A DNA stretch of 64,000 nt from Bacteroidia bacterium. GTDB taxonomy: Bacteria; Bacteroidota; Bacteroidia; Bacteroidales; F082. The stretch spans positions 124,001 to 188,000 of the forward strand of contig JAJTAY010000029.1 of assembly GCA_021287165.1 (NCBI GenBank), written 5' to 3'. The translations under genes and the position numbers were made by a program. The notes under the pieces are model-generated. The model had not been told where the DNA came from. It searched no databases and worked only from the letters and a program-made list of their open reading frames with translations. Shown here one piece after another: positions 52,173 to 62,008 of this stretch (within the stretch, counting starts at the first letter, position 1; the number at the start of each line of letters is the position of its first letter).

Positions 52173-53085
52173 ATTCCAGAGATATCGTCAGACCATCATA
52201 AGCTGCCATACTTTCATGGAAAAGGGTGCGGGCCTCTTCTGCAAGAACATCCAAATCTTTATACCTCGACGAAAAATGCCCGATTACAAGCTTCTCCACA
52301 GCAGCCATCGTGGCTATACGGGCAGCATCGGCCGTTGTGCTGTGCCAGGTAGCCTCTGCTTCGGCTTGCAGATTTGAAGCAAAGGTGGCTTCATGGTACA
52401 ATAAGCTCACTCCTTTTACTGCTTCAGCAATCGGGGGATGAAAGGCGGTATCGGTGCAAAAGGCATAGCTACGCTCTTTGTTGGCAGAAACGAGGCTGTC
52501 GTTCGGTACAATTGAACCATCGGGCAATATCAGATCCCGGCCCTGCTTAATATTCCTGATTTGTTCAATGCTGAGGTCATATTGCTGAATGCATTCTTCC
52601 TTAATATTTGGCGTTCCGGGCTGCTCATCAAACCTGAATCCCCAGGCCGGGATGCGGTGTTTTACGGGGAAAGCATGACATTTCAGCTGTTCGTCGGCAA
52701 AAAGCAATTGGTTTTCGTGCAATGCAATAGGATGAAAATGAAGTGGGAAACGCAAAACTGTTTCAGCAGCTTCGAGTTGAACAGTGAGGATATTGTACAA
52801 AGCCGCTGGACCGTAGATGCTGAGCGGTGTTGTCCGGCCAATAAGATGCATCGTATTTATCAAGCCAATGAGGCCAAAATAGTGATCGCCGTGAAGGTGA
52901 CTGATCAGAATCTTTTCCAGCTTCACCGGACTTATGTGCATCCTTTGCATGATTAATTGGGTGCCTTCGGCGCAGTCGATCAAAATAGTTCGGTTATCAT
53001 AGCGAAGCAATTGACTTGTTGCTGCGCGATGCAGGCTCGGAATAGCAGAGCCGGAACCAAGGAATGTAATCTGGAAAGGAATCAT
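52171..53085 (-). CDS. rnz: Ribonuclease Z
   Basis: 304 residues from the ATG at 53083-53085 (MIPFQITFLGSGSAIPS); the 22-codon upstream extension is rejected. RNase Z cleaves the 3' trailer of tRNA precursors. The metallo-beta-lactamase motif SHLHGDHYFGLIGL is intact, as are FLGSGSAIP, TDTAFHPPI, YHEATF, STTADAARIA and GHFSSRYKD. The flexible-arm exosite is of the short RNase Z form. Confidence 0.95.
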   Translation of the reverse strand: MIPFQITFLGSGSAIPSLHRAATSQLLRYDNRTILIDCAEGTQLIMQRMHISPVKLEKILISHLHGDHYFGLIGLINTMHLIGRTTPLSIYGPAALYNILTVQLEAAETVLRFPLHFHPIALHENQLLFADEQLKCHAFPVKHRIPAWGFRFDEQPGTPNIKEECIQQYDLSIEQIRNIKQGRDLILPDGSIVPNDSLVSANKERSYAFCTDTAFHPPIAEAVKGVSLLYHEATFASNLQAEAEATWHSTTADAARIATMAAVEKLVIGHFSSRYKDLDVLAEEARTLFHESMAAYDGLTISLE

Positions 53086-53140
53086 AACACTAAAGTAATG
53101 ATTCTTTCCTGCGACTGGCGCGAAGGCACTGATTAAAACA

Positions 53141-53172
53141 AAAAAAGCCACCCTGCATTTTGGCAGGATGGC
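53141..53172 (-). terminator. Rho-independent terminator after rpsA
   Basis: Stem GCCACCCTGC (53147-53156) and GCAGGATGGC (53163-53172), one mismatch; on the minus strand followed by seven T residues. Confidence 0.85.
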
Positions 53173-53195
53173 CTGTAAATATGGCTAAAGTCTGA

Positions 53196-55130
53196 TTATT
53201 TCTTCTTGTTGGCCTTTTCCTCTTTTTCGAGGTTTTCTTTCAGGTCGGCAAGAACATCAAGATCGCCGAGGGTAGGACGTTCGAGGTTTTCGTTGATAAT
53301 CTTCACAACGCGCTTGGTCGATTTGGCCTCGCCTGATTTGGTATCGGCTTCAGCCTGACGGGCAAGAATTGCCTGATCTTCGTGGATGCGCGAGTGCGAG
53401 AGGATGATTTTCTTGTTTTCTTTCGAGAACTCAATCACTTTGAAATCAATGCTTTCATCCATTTTGGCCTGCGAACCGTCTTCCTTCTTCAGGTGACGAT
53501 TGGGAGCAAAACCTTCAACGCCGTAAGGCAAAGAAACTACCATGCCCTTGTCGGAGGTTCCAATGATCGTTCCTTTGTGAACGCTGCCAACGGTAAAGAT
53601 GCTTTCGAATACATCCCAGGGGTTTTCTTCGAGCTGCTTATGACCGAGGCTCAAACGACGGTTTTCCTCGTCAACCGAGAGAACAACTACCTCGATGCTT
53701 TCGCCAATCTTGGTGAATTCTGCGGGATGCTTGATCTTTTTCGACCAGTGCAGATCGCTGATGTGGATCAGTCCGTCAACGCCTTCTTCAAGCTCTACGA
53801 AGATACCGAAGTTGGTGAAGTTGCGCACAACGGCAGTATGACGCGAGTTGACCGGATAGCGCTGCTGAATGTTTGCCCACGGATCGGGGATGAGCTGCTT
53901 CATACCCAGCGACATTTTGCGTTCGTCGCGGTCGAGGGTCAGGATAACGGCTTCTACTTCGTCGTTCACCTTCAGGAAGTCCTGAGCGGTGCGCAAATGC
54001 TGCGACCACGACATTTCCGAAACGTGAATGAGGCCTTCTACGCCAGGGATCACTTCCACAAAAGCACCGTAATCGGCGATAACCACTACCTTGCCTTTTA
54101 CCTTGTCGCCAATCTTAAGGTTCTGGTCGAGTGCATCCCACGGGTGAGGTGTGAGCTGCTTGAGGCCCAAAGCGATACGCTTTTTGTTTTCGTCGAAATC
54201 GAGGATAACCACCTTGATCTTCTGGTCGAGCTGGACGATTTCTTCGGGATGATTGATGCGGCCCCATGAGAGATCGGTGATGTGCACAAGGCCGTCAACG
54301 CCACCAAGGTCAACAAACACACCATAGGAGGTGATGTTCTTGACGGTTCCTTCGAGCACCTGGCCTTTTTCGAGTTTGCTGATGATTTCGTCTTTCTGCT
54401 GCTCGAGTTCGTCTTCGATGAGCGCTTTGTGCGAAACCACAACGTTTTTGTATTCGTGGTTGATTTTGACCACTTTGAACTCCATGGTCTTGTCAACGTA
54501 AATATCGTAGTCGCGAATGGGCTTAACGTCGATTTGCGATCCGGGGAGGAAGGCCTCGATGCCGAATACGTCCACGATAAGACCACCCTTGGTGCGGCTT
54601 TTTACGTAGCCGGTGATGATTTCTTCTTTTTCATAGGCTTCGTTCACGCGATCCCATGCACGCAGCAGGCGGGCTTTTTTGTGCGAAAGCTGCAGCTGTC
54701 CGCCGGCGCCTTCCTGGTTCTCTACGTAAACTTCAACCTTATCGCCCACCTTCAGGTGAGGATTGTAGCGGAACTCCGAAAGCGGAATGATTCCATCGCT
54801 TTTGAATCCGATGTTTACGATAACCTCGCGGTTGTTCTTGTCCACCACAACACCGTCGATCACCTCATGATCGTTGATGGCGCTGAGGGTGCGGTCGTAC
54901 ATGCCTTCGAGCTTGCTGCGCTCGGCTACATTGTACTTCTCGCTTTTTTTGTCGAAAGCATCCCAGTCGAAATCGCCGGGGATTTGCTGTTTCTTGGCCG
55001 GTTTTACGGCTTCGGGCTTAACTTCGGGAGCAGCTTCGGCCACCACCTCGGTTTTTTCATCAACAGTGTTCTCAACAGCGGGCACTTCGTTCAGCTGTTC
55101 TTCGTTGATGATGTTTTCGTTTTCAGTCAT
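53196..55130 (-). CDS. rpsA: 30S ribosomal protein S1
   Basis: 644 residues, longer than E. coli S1 (557) because of an acidic N-terminal extension of about 50 residues (EEQLNEVPAVENTVDEKTE) and a charged C-terminus. S1 repeats are visible, for example GVVVDKNNREVIVNIGFKSDG, GTVKNITSYGVFVDLGGVDG, GKVVVIADYGAFVEVIPGVEG and VVRNFTNFGIFVELEEGVDG. S1 brings mRNA to the 30S subunit; this matters in Bacteroidota, whose mRNAs mostly lack Shine-Dalgarno sequences. The upstream leader carries a clear promoter and a hairpin. Confidence 0.97.
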   Translation of the reverse strand: MTENENIINEEQLNEVPAVENTVDEKTEVVAEAAPEVKPEAVKPAKKQQIPGDFDWDAFDKKSEKYNVAERSKLEGMYDRTLSAINDHEVIDGVVVDKNNREVIVNIGFKSDGIIPLSEFRYNPHLKVGDKVEVYVENQEGAGGQLQLSHKKARLLRAWDRVNEAYEKEEIITGYVKSRTKGGLIVDVFGIEAFLPGSQIDVKPIRDYDIYVDKTMEFKVVKINHEYKNVVVSHKALIEDELEQQKDEIISKLEKGQVLEGTVKNITSYGVFVDLGGVDGLVHITDLSWGRINHPEEIVQLDQKIKVVILDFDENKKRIALGLKQLTPHPWDALDQNLKIGDKVKGKVVVIADYGAFVEVIPGVEGLIHVSEMSWSQHLRTAQDFLKVNDEVEAVILTLDRDERKMSLGMKQLIPDPWANIQQRYPVNSRHTAVVRNFTNFGIFVELEEGVDGLIHISDLHWSKKIKHPAEFTKIGESIEVVVLSVDEENRRLSLGHKQLEENPWDVFESIFTVGSVHKGTIIGTSDKGMVVSLPYGVEGFAPNRHLKKEDGSQAKMDESIDFKVIEFSKENKKIILSHSRIHEDQAILARQAEADTKSGEAKSTKRVVKIINENLERPTLGDLDVLADLKENLEKEEKANKKK

Positions 55131-55225
55131 TTAATTTTAACTTGTACCTGCACAAACTTCCGGCGATTTGCTCAGGGAGGTTTAACAATTGACACATTTT
55201 CAGGAGACAAGCGCGGTTTCGGCCC

Positions 55226-55239
55226 GACCCGGAAGGGTC
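55226..55239 (-). promoter_or_regulatory. Hairpin in the rpsA leader
   Basis: Five-base perfect GC-rich stem (55226-55230 with 55235-55239) in the about 115-base leader of rpsA. Possibly a regulatory element; not matched to a known motif. Confidence 0.4.
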
Positions 55240-55253
55240 CTGAAATGAGAGCG

Positions 55254-55284
55254 CAAAAGTACGAATTTCTTCCTTAATTTCAAG
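55254..55284 (-). promoter_or_regulatory. Promoter for rpsA
   Basis: On the minus strand CTTG (55281-55284), 19 bases, then TACTTTTG (55254-55261), a close match to the Bacteroidota consensus. It implies a leader of about 115 bases before the ATG. Confidence 0.65.
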
Positions 55285-55346
55285 CCTTTTGGGGTTTGAA
55301 TTTTGAAGCTTACTCACTATTCTTCAATGTCAGCCTAAGAATGAGT

Positions 55347-55354
55347 ACTTTTGC
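55347..55354 (+). promoter_or_regulatory. -7 box (TACTTTTG) for ychF
   Basis: Exact TAnnTTTG, 29 bases upstream of the ychF ATG, divergent from the rpsA promoter. No clear -33 box. Confidence 0.45.
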
Positions 55355-55383
55355 AGCCCGAAACACATCCGAAATTTTACCCT

Positions 55384-56481
55384 ATGGCACTTAAATGCGG
55401 CATCATCGGCCTTACCAATACCGGAAAAACCACCATTTTCAACTGCATGTCGAACACCAAGGCTGAGGCTTCGAGCTTTGCTTTCAGTGCCACCAAGTCG
55501 AACATTGGCACGGTGGAAGTTCCCGATCCGCGCTTGTATGCCATTGATGCACTGATCAAATCAGCAAAGGTTGTACCCGCCACCGTAGAGATTGTTGACG
55601 TACCCGGTTTAGCCAAAGGCGCAAGCCAGGGCGAAGGCGTGGGCAATAAGTTTCTGGCCGATATCCAGGTAATGGATGCCCTGATTCATGTATTGCGCTG
55701 TTTCGACGATCCCCAGCTGCCGCATATCGAAGGTTCTGTAGATCCGGTACGCGACATGGAAATTGTTGATTTTGAACTTCAGGTGCGCGACCTCGATCTC
55801 GTAATGCGTAAAATTCAAAGGGTGGAAAAGCTCGTCAGGGCAGGCGATAAAGATGCCCGTCACATGCTCGATGTGCTTACAACACTGAAAAACCACTTGG
55901 AAAACATGGGCAATGCCCGCACGGCACCCATTGAAGAAGAAGACAAAAAACATTTTGCAGAGCTTCAGCTACTCACGGCCAAACCCGTTATCTATGTATG
56001 CAATGTTGATGATGCATCGGCCGTGAATGGAAATAATTATTCAAATGCAGTATCAGAGGCTTTAAATGGACAAGACACCGAGGTGCTTGTCATTGCCGGA
56101 AAGCTGGAGGCCGAAATCAGCGAACTGGAAGATGAAGCCGACAGGGCTGTTTTTTTATCCGATGCGGGCCTGCAGGAACCCGGAGTGAATAAGCTTATTC
56201 GTGCGGCATATAAACTTCTTAATCTTCAATCTTTTTTTACGGCAGGCCCCAAAGAAGTCAGAGCCTGGACCATTCGAAAGGGCATGACTGCTCCCCTTGC
56301 CGCTGGGGTAATTCACTCCGACCTCGAAAGGGGTTTTATCCGGGCCGAGGTGATGAAATACAACGATTTTATCACCTACAAATCAGAGCAGGGTGTGAAA
56401 GATGCAGGAAAATTCAAGGTAGAAGGAAAGAACTACGTGGTTGACGACGGCGACATCCTGCACATCCGCTTCAACGTCTGA
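55384..56481 (+). CDS. ychF: Redox-regulated ATPase YchF (Obg family)
   Basis: 365 residues from the ATG at 55384 (MALKCGIIGLTNTGKTT). YchF/Ola1 binds ATP rather than GTP and has been linked to ribosomes and stress responses. The P-loop GLTNTGKTTIFN, the GTVEVPDPRL segment, VDVPGLAKGASQGEGVGNKFL (switch II), and the coiled helices (DLVMRKIQRVEKLVRAGDKDA) are typical. The C-terminal TGS domain (FTAGPKEVRAWTIRKGMTAP...) is complete. The usual P-loop is GxPNVGKST; here it is GLTNTGKTT, which is seen in Bacteroidota. Confidence 0.96.
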   Translation: MALKCGIIGLTNTGKTTIFNCMSNTKAEASSFAFSATKSNIGTVEVPDPRLYAIDALIKSAKVVPATVEIVDVPGLAKGASQGEGVGNKFLADIQVMDALIHVLRCFDDPQLPHIEGSVDPVRDMEIVDFELQVRDLDLVMRKIQRVEKLVRAGDKDARHMLDVLTTLKNHLENMGNARTAPIEEEDKKHFAELQLLTAKPVIYVCNVDDASAVNGNNYSNAVSEALNGQDTEVLVIAGKLEAEISELEDEADRAVFLSDAGLQEPGVNKLIRAAYKLLNLQSFFTAGPKEVRAWTIRKGMTAPLAAGVIHSDLERGFIRAEVMKYNDFITYKSEQGVKDAGKFKVEGKNYVVDDGDILHIRFNV

Positions 56482-56484
56482 GTT

Positions 56485-58860
56485 TTAGTTGCCGATAAGG
56501 TTCGCGCGAAGTTTTATTGCATTCTCGTTTTCTGCAAAAGCAGCCAATTGTTTTCGGATAATTTCTGACGCCACGGCATTTTGGGTTGCTTTTCGCAGCG
56601 CTTCGGTAGCTACGGGGGCAAGTCGGAAATTCCAGTGCATTGCTGCATCGATCAGCTCATGAACGATTTGCTCGTTCCACAGCTCAAGTTCCGAAACCAC
56701 ATTGATGGCGTTCATACGGGTGCGAAAATCATAACGACCTGAACAATAGTCGGTCAACTCGCTCAGAAATTCATTTTTTCCGGCCTTTATGGTATGTTTC
56801 AACCATGCAATGCGAACATTGAGGCCCGGAAAACCTCTTTCGTGAGAAGTTTTGTTAAGGTATTGGTTCATGTTTGCAGGATCGAGATGCGCCAAAGCAT
56901 CGAGGGCAGCAATGATGTTGGAGTAGGACGTATCGGCCAGACAGGCAACAGTTTGCTCTTTAAGCGTCGGAAAGTGATGTGGCCCGAGCCTTTGAAGAGC
57001 TGCCCGGCGTACCATCACATCGCTGTCGGAAAGCGATTGACCAAATAATGCAATGCTTTCTGCCGCCGAATCGTTTTTGAGCTGCTCGAGCAATTCAGCG
57101 CGTACAAGGGGGTGGGCATTTTTGTAGGCATTCATCAGATAAAACTCGCGTTTTGACTCTGTTGGCTCATCCCTTAGACTTACAAGAGCCTCGTATCTGT
57201 CCAAAAGCCGTTTGGCATTAAGGTACTGGTCAAGACGCTCATAAACAGAACGGTTGAAGGTAAATGTAGCCGGCATGCGATCGCCGGGGTTGAAACGCAG
57301 GTAGAGGATGTTGCCTTCCTTGGGCAAGATGTAATAGCTCAAGGTATCGTCGTTCCAGAAACGATAGGTTTTGCTGGTGGCATCAAGAAAAAATACTTCG
57401 AAAACAAGCCAGTCTTTGAAAACAGGCCGGGTTGCAGCAAGCTTCTGTGTTTGTCTTACCCTCATCAGGAGCGACATTCCATAATCTTCATAATCAATTA
57501 CATAATGTGGTTCCCCTCCCCTTTCAATCCATTGATCGAAAAAAGCATCCATGCTTCGGCCCGTGGCTTCATAGATAGCTTTACGCAGGTCGTAGGTCCA
57601 AACTTCACTGTTGGCATGTTTTGTCAAATAAAGCCGGATGGATTTGCGAAAATCCGCATCACCCATTTGATCACGCAGATAGTCAAGCACAAGCGAGCCC
57701 TTGGGATACCAACGATCAATGCCTCCCCTGCTGTCGGCAATGGCGTATTCATCAAGTTTACCCGCACTGAGCATGCGCTGATACTCCTTTTGCCGCTCCC
57801 ATTGGTAATAATCTTCACCGAAATATTTACGTTCAAAAAGCTTGGCATAATAAGTAGCGAAGCTTTCGGTAAGCCACACATCAGTATGACGCAGGTGTGA
57901 AAGATAATTGCCAAACCATTGGTGGATAAACTCGTGAACATTGACATTCACATAGTTGCGCTCCCAGAAGGCTCTTGGATCGATGTGAAGATAATCGCCG
58001 AAAACTGTGGAAGTTGTGGTTTCCATTCCGGCGTAAAGGTAATCGGCCACCGGCGCCTGCCTATACAATTCGTAAGGATAAGGCACCCCAAACTCTTCCT
58101 CACAAAAGCGGATCATCTCATCCATCAACATATAGGTACTTTCAACATTTGCCGCGCGGTCAGGATAATACCACAATTCAACAGGCAGGCCATTGGAAGC
58201 TTTAAACGATTTCCAATGATACTTGCCAATGATGAGCGCCGTGGAAAAAAACGGATGCTCCCGCTTCATCTGGTAGTGCCAGGTCGACGTACCGTCTTTA
58301 TTTTTTTTGACACCAACCCGCACCCCGTTGCTGAATACCTGGTAGCGACTACTAAAAGTGATATGGAAGTCCATGGTGAGACGGTCGTTGACAAAAGGCA
58401 GCCATGAAAATGGCCGGTGCGCCCAAATCTGACGACGCATAGTGAAGGTGCTGTCGTTCCAACCCACAAAGTGCAGCTCGGGCGACTTCAAAACCTTATA
58501 TTCCAGTTCAAGCCTGTGTTCGCTGCCAATCGAACGGCGTCGCGGTAAAAGTACCTGCAGATTTTCTCCTTTGATCTGCCATCGGGCTGGCTGACCGTCG
58601 AGTTTTACGGATGAGAAATCAAAACCAGGTGTTAAAAGTTTAAGTGTATCAACATCGGTGCGGGTTGTTTGAAGCAGGAATTCAACCCTGGCCAAAAAAG
58701 CACGTGTATTGGTATCGATGCTCATCCATGCGCTGATGTGCTTGTAATCGGCCTGCTTTTCAGGGATATAGCGATTAGGATCATCATGGTAACAAACGAC
58801 TTGTGAGAAAGAATTCAATCCAATTATTAGTAAAAATAGTATGGCTATCGGAGATTTCAT
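56485..58860 (-). CDS. M1-family metallopeptidase (aminopeptidase), exported
   Basis: 791 residues with a signal peptide (AILFLLIIGLNSFSQ). Zinc site HEFIH at 309-313 with E332 in WLTESFATYY; the exopeptidase motif is YAGMETTTS at 276-284 (GxMEN-like with Asn replaced by Thr). The N-terminal beta domain (residues 30-200) and C-terminal helical HEAT-like repeats (from about 530, ALQRLGPHHFPTLKEQTVAC) fit M1 proteins. It probably trims N-terminal residues from periplasmic or external peptides. It converges with ychF. Confidence 0.92.
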   Translation of the reverse strand: MKSPIAILFLLIIGLNSFSQVVCYHDDPNRYIPEKQADYKHISAWMSIDTNTRAFLARVEFLLQTTRTDVDTLKLLTPGFDFSSVKLDGQPARWQIKGENLQVLLPRRRSIGSEHRLELEYKVLKSPELHFVGWNDSTFTMRRQIWAHRPFSWLPFVNDRLTMDFHITFSSRYQVFSNGVRVGVKKNKDGTSTWHYQMKREHPFFSTALIIGKYHWKSFKASNGLPVELWYYPDRAANVESTYMLMDEMIRFCEEEFGVPYPYELYRQAPVADYLYAGMETTTSTVFGDYLHIDPRAFWERNYVNVNVHEFIHQWFGNYLSHLRHTDVWLTESFATYYAKLFERKYFGEDYYQWERQKEYQRMLSAGKLDEYAIADSRGGIDRWYPKGSLVLDYLRDQMGDADFRKSIRLYLTKHANSEVWTYDLRKAIYEATGRSMDAFFDQWIERGGEPHYVIDYEDYGMSLLMRVRQTQKLAATRPVFKDWLVFEVFFLDATSKTYRFWNDDTLSYYILPKEGNILYLRFNPGDRMPATFTFNRSVYERLDQYLNAKRLLDRYEALVSLRDEPTESKREFYLMNAYKNAHPLVRAELLEQLKNDSAAESIALFGQSLSDSDVMVRRAALQRLGPHHFPTLKEQTVACLADTSYSNIIAALDALAHLDPANMNQYLNKTSHERGFPGLNVRIAWLKHTIKAGKNEFLSELTDYCSGRYDFRTRMNAINVVSELELWNEQIVHELIDAAMHWNFRLAPVATEALRKATQNAVASEIIRKQLAAFAENENAIKLRANLIGN

Positions 58861-58905
58861 TGCCTAAAAATTTTCGACGAAATTACCTTGCTGAGGCATA
58901 TAATC

Positions 58906-58946
58906 AAAAAATTAAAGCCGCTCTTGCGTTAAGAACGGCTTTAATT
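58906..58946 (-). terminator. Rho-independent terminator after aconitase
   Basis: Eleven-base perfect stem AATTAAAGCCG (58910-58920) with 58936-58946, and a further CTT/AAG pairing inside. On the minus strand the T run is ATTTTTTG. Confidence 0.85.
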
Positions 58947-58965
58947 AGCTGAAATAAAGGATTTA

Positions 58966-61239
58966 TCAGGCCATCATTTGCTTTTCCTTGATGAGGTTAA
59001 GCGCACTGCCAGCCCTGAACCATTCAATCTGGTTTTCGTTGTAAGTGTGATTTGCGGGGAAATCTTCTGTACTTCCATCGCTGTGGTGCAGCCTTACGGT
59101 CAGGGGTTTTCCGGGTGCAAATTCCTTTAAACCCAATACGCTGATTCGGTCGTCTTCCCTGATCTTGTCGTAATCGGCCTTGTCGGCAAAGGTGAGTGCC
59201 AGCATGCCCTGCTTTTTGAGGTTAGTTTCGTGGATGCGGGCAAACGATTTAACCAAAACGACCCTTACTCCAAGGAAACGGGGCTGCATGGCAGCATGTT
59301 CGCGCGATGAACCTTCACCGTAGTTTTCGTCGCCTACTACAATCGAACCCGTACCTGCCTCGCGGTAGTCCTTAGCAGCCTCAGGCACAGGCACGTATTG
59401 TCCGGAAAGCTGGTTAAGCACGCTATTGGTTTTCTCGTTGAAGTAATTAACCGCACCAGTAAGTGTGTTTTGAGCAATATTCTCAAGGTGACCTCTGTAA
59501 CGCAGCCAGGGGCCGGCCATGGAAATATGGTCGGTGGTGCATTTTCCTTTGGCTTTGATGAGCAGGTGCATCTGGTTGAAGTCGTCGCCGTGCCATTTGG
59601 CGAAAGGCGCCAGCAGTTGCAAACGGGTCGAGGATGGATCAACTGCTACTTCGATGGCCGAACCATCGGCTGCAGGTTCTACATATCCGTTGTCCTCCAC
59701 AGCAAAGCCTTGCGGCGGGAAATCGATGCCCTGGGGTTCGTCGAGCTTCACGGCTTCGCCATCTTTGTTAATTAAGGTATCTGTCAGCGGATTGAAGTCG
59801 AGGCGGCCGGCTACTGCATAGGCCGTTACAATTTCAGGTGAGGCAACAAAGCCGTGTGTATTGGGATTACCGTCGTTGCGTTTGGCAAAATTGCGGTTAA
59901 ACGAGGTCATGATACTGTTGGGCTCTCCTTTTTCAGCATTATGCCTTGCCCATTGACCAATGCAGGGGCCACAGGCATTGGCAAGGACCACTCCTCCGAT
60001 TTTTTCGAAAATACTCAAAAATCCGTCGCGCTCAACGGTATAGCGAACCATTTCTGAGCCAGGTGTTACAGTGTATTCCGACTTCACTTCCAGTTTCTTA
60101 TCCAAGGCCTGGCGTGCTACCGAAGCGGCACGACTGATGTCCTCGTATGAGGAGTTGGTACATGAGCCAATAAGTCCTACTTCCAGTTTTAAAGGCCAGC
60201 CTTTTTCCTTAGCAACCTGCGCAAACTGTGAAACGGGGGTTGCTAAATCGGGCGTAAAAGGTCCGTTAATGTGTGGTTCCAATGTTGAAAGATCGATCTC
60301 GATGAGCTGATCGAAATATTTTTCTGGTTCGGCATACACTTCCGGGTCGGCAGTGAGGTAGGCCTTGATTTTGTTGGCCTCGTCGGCCACAGCATCCCTG
60401 CCTGTTCCACGTAGGTATTCCTCCATTTTTTCGTCGTAGCCAAACACAGAGGTTGTAGCGCCAATTTCAGCACCCATATTGCAAATGGTACCCTTGCCGG
60501 TGCAGGATATGTTGTTTGCGCCAGGTCCGAAATACTCTACGATTGCACCTGTTCCACCTTTAACAGTCAGAATTCCAGCCACCTTTAGAATAACGTCCTT
60601 GGCTGAAGTCCAGCCACTTAACTTACCGGTTAATTTCACCCCGATCAGCTTGGGCCACTTTAGTTCCCAGGGCATACCGGCCATCACGTCAACAGCATCG
60701 GCACCGCCAACACCAATGGCTACCATACCCAAACCTCCGGCATTGGGAGTGTGCGAGTCGGTGCCGATCATCATTCCCCCGGGAAACGCATAATTTTCGA
60801 GCACCACCTGATGGATGATTCCTGCGCCCGGCTTCCAGAAACCAATACCATATTTATTGGATACACTGGCTAAAAAATCGTAAACCTCTTTATTGGCATC
60901 GTTGGCGGTCTTTAGGTCGGCTTCGGCACCAAATTTGGCCTGGATAAGGTGGTCGCAATGCACGGTACTGGGAACAGCGGTCTTTTTTCGTCCGGCCGAC
61001 ATAAACTGCAAGAGTGCCATTTGTGCTGTTGCATCCTGCATAGCCACGCGGTCGGGGTTGAAATCCACATACGATTTGCCACGCTCGTAAGGTTGACTCG
61101 GAAGCTGGTCGGAAAGATGGGAATAAAGAATTTTTTCTGCTAGCGTCAGTGGATGGCCAAGCAGCTTGCGGGCAGCGTCCACTTTAGCAGGCATCTGGGC
61201 ATAGGCAGCCCTGATCATGTCGAGGTCAAATACCTTCAT
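58966..61239 (-). CDS. acn: Aconitate hydratase
   Basis: 757 residues, the mitochondrial/AcnA-like size rather than AcnB (about 860). It interconverts citrate and isocitrate in the TCA cycle with a [4Fe-4S] cluster. The three cluster Cys regions are [11 protein letters not shown] (first) and ACGPCIGQW (second and third). [23 protein letters not shown] and [17 protein letters not shown] are further signature segments. The domain order (1-3, linker, 4) is that of AcnA/mitochondrial aconitase. A -7 box lies at 61285-61292. Isolated from other TCA genes in this window. Confidence 0.95.
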   Translation of the reverse strand: MKVFDLDMIRAAYAQMPAKVDAARKLLGHPLTLAEKILYSHLSDQLPSQPYERGKSYVDFNPDRVAMQDATAQMALLQFMSAGRKKTAVPSTVHCDHLIQAKFGAEADLKTANDANKEVYDFLASVSNKYGIGFWKPGAGIIHQVVLENYAFPGGMMIGTDSHTPNAGGLGMVAIGVGGADAVDVMAGMPWELKWPKLIGVKLTGKLSGWTSAKDVILKVAGILTVKGGTGAIVEYFGPGANNISCTGKGTICNMGAEIGATTSVFGYDEKMEEYLRGTGRDAVADEANKIKAYLTADPEVYAEPEKYFDQLIEIDLSTLEPHINGPFTPDLATPVSQFAQVAKEKGWPLKLEVGLIGSCTNSSYEDISRAASVARQALDKKLEVKSEYTVTPGSEMVRYTVERDGFLSIFEKIGGVVLANACGPCIGQWARHNAEKGEPNSIMTSFNRNFAKRNDGNPNTHGFVASPEIVTAYAVAGRLDFNPLTDTLINKDGEAVKLDEPQGIDFPPQGFAVEDNGYVEPAADGSAIEVAVDPSSTRLQLLAPFAKWHGDDFNQMHLLIKAKGKCTTDHISMAGPWLRYRGHLENIAQNTLTGAVNYFNEKTNSVLNQLSGQYVPVPEAAKDYREAGTGSIVVGDENYGEGSSREHAAMQPRFLGVRVVLVKSFARIHETNLKKQGMLALTFADKADYDKIREDDRISVLGLKEFAPGKPLTVRLHHSDGSTEDFPANHTYNENQIEWFRAGSALNLIKEKQMMA

Positions 61240-61284
61240 AATGTTGTTCTGTTAATATAATAACAATATTTTCAAGCTTTTATG

Positions 61285-61292
61285 CAAAGTTA
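61285..61292 (-). promoter_or_regulatory. -7 box (TAACTTTG) for aconitase
   Basis: Exact TAnnTTTG on the minus strand, 45 bases upstream of the aconitase ATG. Confidence 0.42.
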
Positions 61293-61328
61293 TGAAAGCT
61301 TTTTCACTTGTTTAAAAGTAATAGCTTT

Positions 61329-61985
61329 TCAGCGGTTAAAAACATACTGAATGAGATTGGCACCCATTCTCAGGGCTTTGAGGCGGGTTTCTTCTGAGTT
61401 GCCATGCACGGCAGCATCCTCCCAACCATCGCCAAGATCGCATTCATAGGTATAAAAACAAACCAACTTTCCTTCCCAAAAGAGCCCAAAACCCTGCGCA
61501 GGCTTGCCGTCATGCTCATGTATCTTAGGCAGCCCATTGGGGAACTTAAACTTCTGGTTATAAATGGGATGGTCTTTTGGCAGCTCAACAAAATCGAGCT
61601 CTGGAAACACTTTTTTCATTTGTGGCCGCACAAAGGGGTCCATGCCATAGTTGTCGTCAATATGCAGAAACCCGCCACCAATCAGGTAGTTACGAAGATT
61701 CTGGGCCTCAGCCGCATCAAACAGCACATTACCATGGCCGGTCATGTGAATGAATGGAAAATTGAAAATTTCCGGCGATCCTGGTTCAACTGTTGCAATC
61801 TGTGGGCTGATATTGGTGCTGAGCTGTTGGTTACAAAATTTGACAAGGTTTGGCAGCGAAGTAGGGTTGGCATACCAATCGCCTCCTCCACGGTATTTAA
61901 GCAGGGCAATCTGAACATCCTGCTGAGCAAAAAGACTATTGGTAAAGAATAGTGCGAGAAATAAAACTAAAATCGAATTCTTCAT
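61329..61985 (-). CDS. Exported DUF4159 protein
   Basis: 218 residues with a signal peptide (NSILVLFLALFFTNSLFAQ). The rest is DUF4159: IALLKYRGGGDWYANPTSLPNL, PFIHMTGHGNVLFDAAEAQNLR, GGGFLHIDDNYGMD, and GFGLFWEGKLVCFYTYECDLGDG. The fold is related to class I glutamine amidotransferase-like/ThuA-type domains. Function is not established. It follows rsmE by 23 bases, so it is probably in the same transcript. Confidence 0.85.
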   Translation of the reverse strand: MKNSILVLFLALFFTNSLFAQQDVQIALLKYRGGGDWYANPTSLPNLVKFCNQQLSTNISPQIATVEPGSPEIFNFPFIHMTGHGNVLFDAAEAQNLRNYLIGGGFLHIDDNYGMDPFVRPQMKKVFPELDFVELPKDHPIYNQKFKFPNGLPKIHEHDGKPAQGFGLFWEGKLVCFYTYECDLGDGWEDAAVHGNSEETRLKALRMGANLIQYVFNR

Positions 61986-62008
61986 AATTCAGTAACGCAA
62001 TAACAGGC

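Noticed and set aside
53086..53151. N-terminal extension of RNase Z
   Set aside because: RNase Z proteins begin at the FLGSGS strand; the ATG at 53085 fits the family and the added residues do not.
54282..55277. 331-codon open frame antisense to rpsA
   Set aside because: Mirror of the S1 coding frame, no domain, runs across the rpsA promoter.
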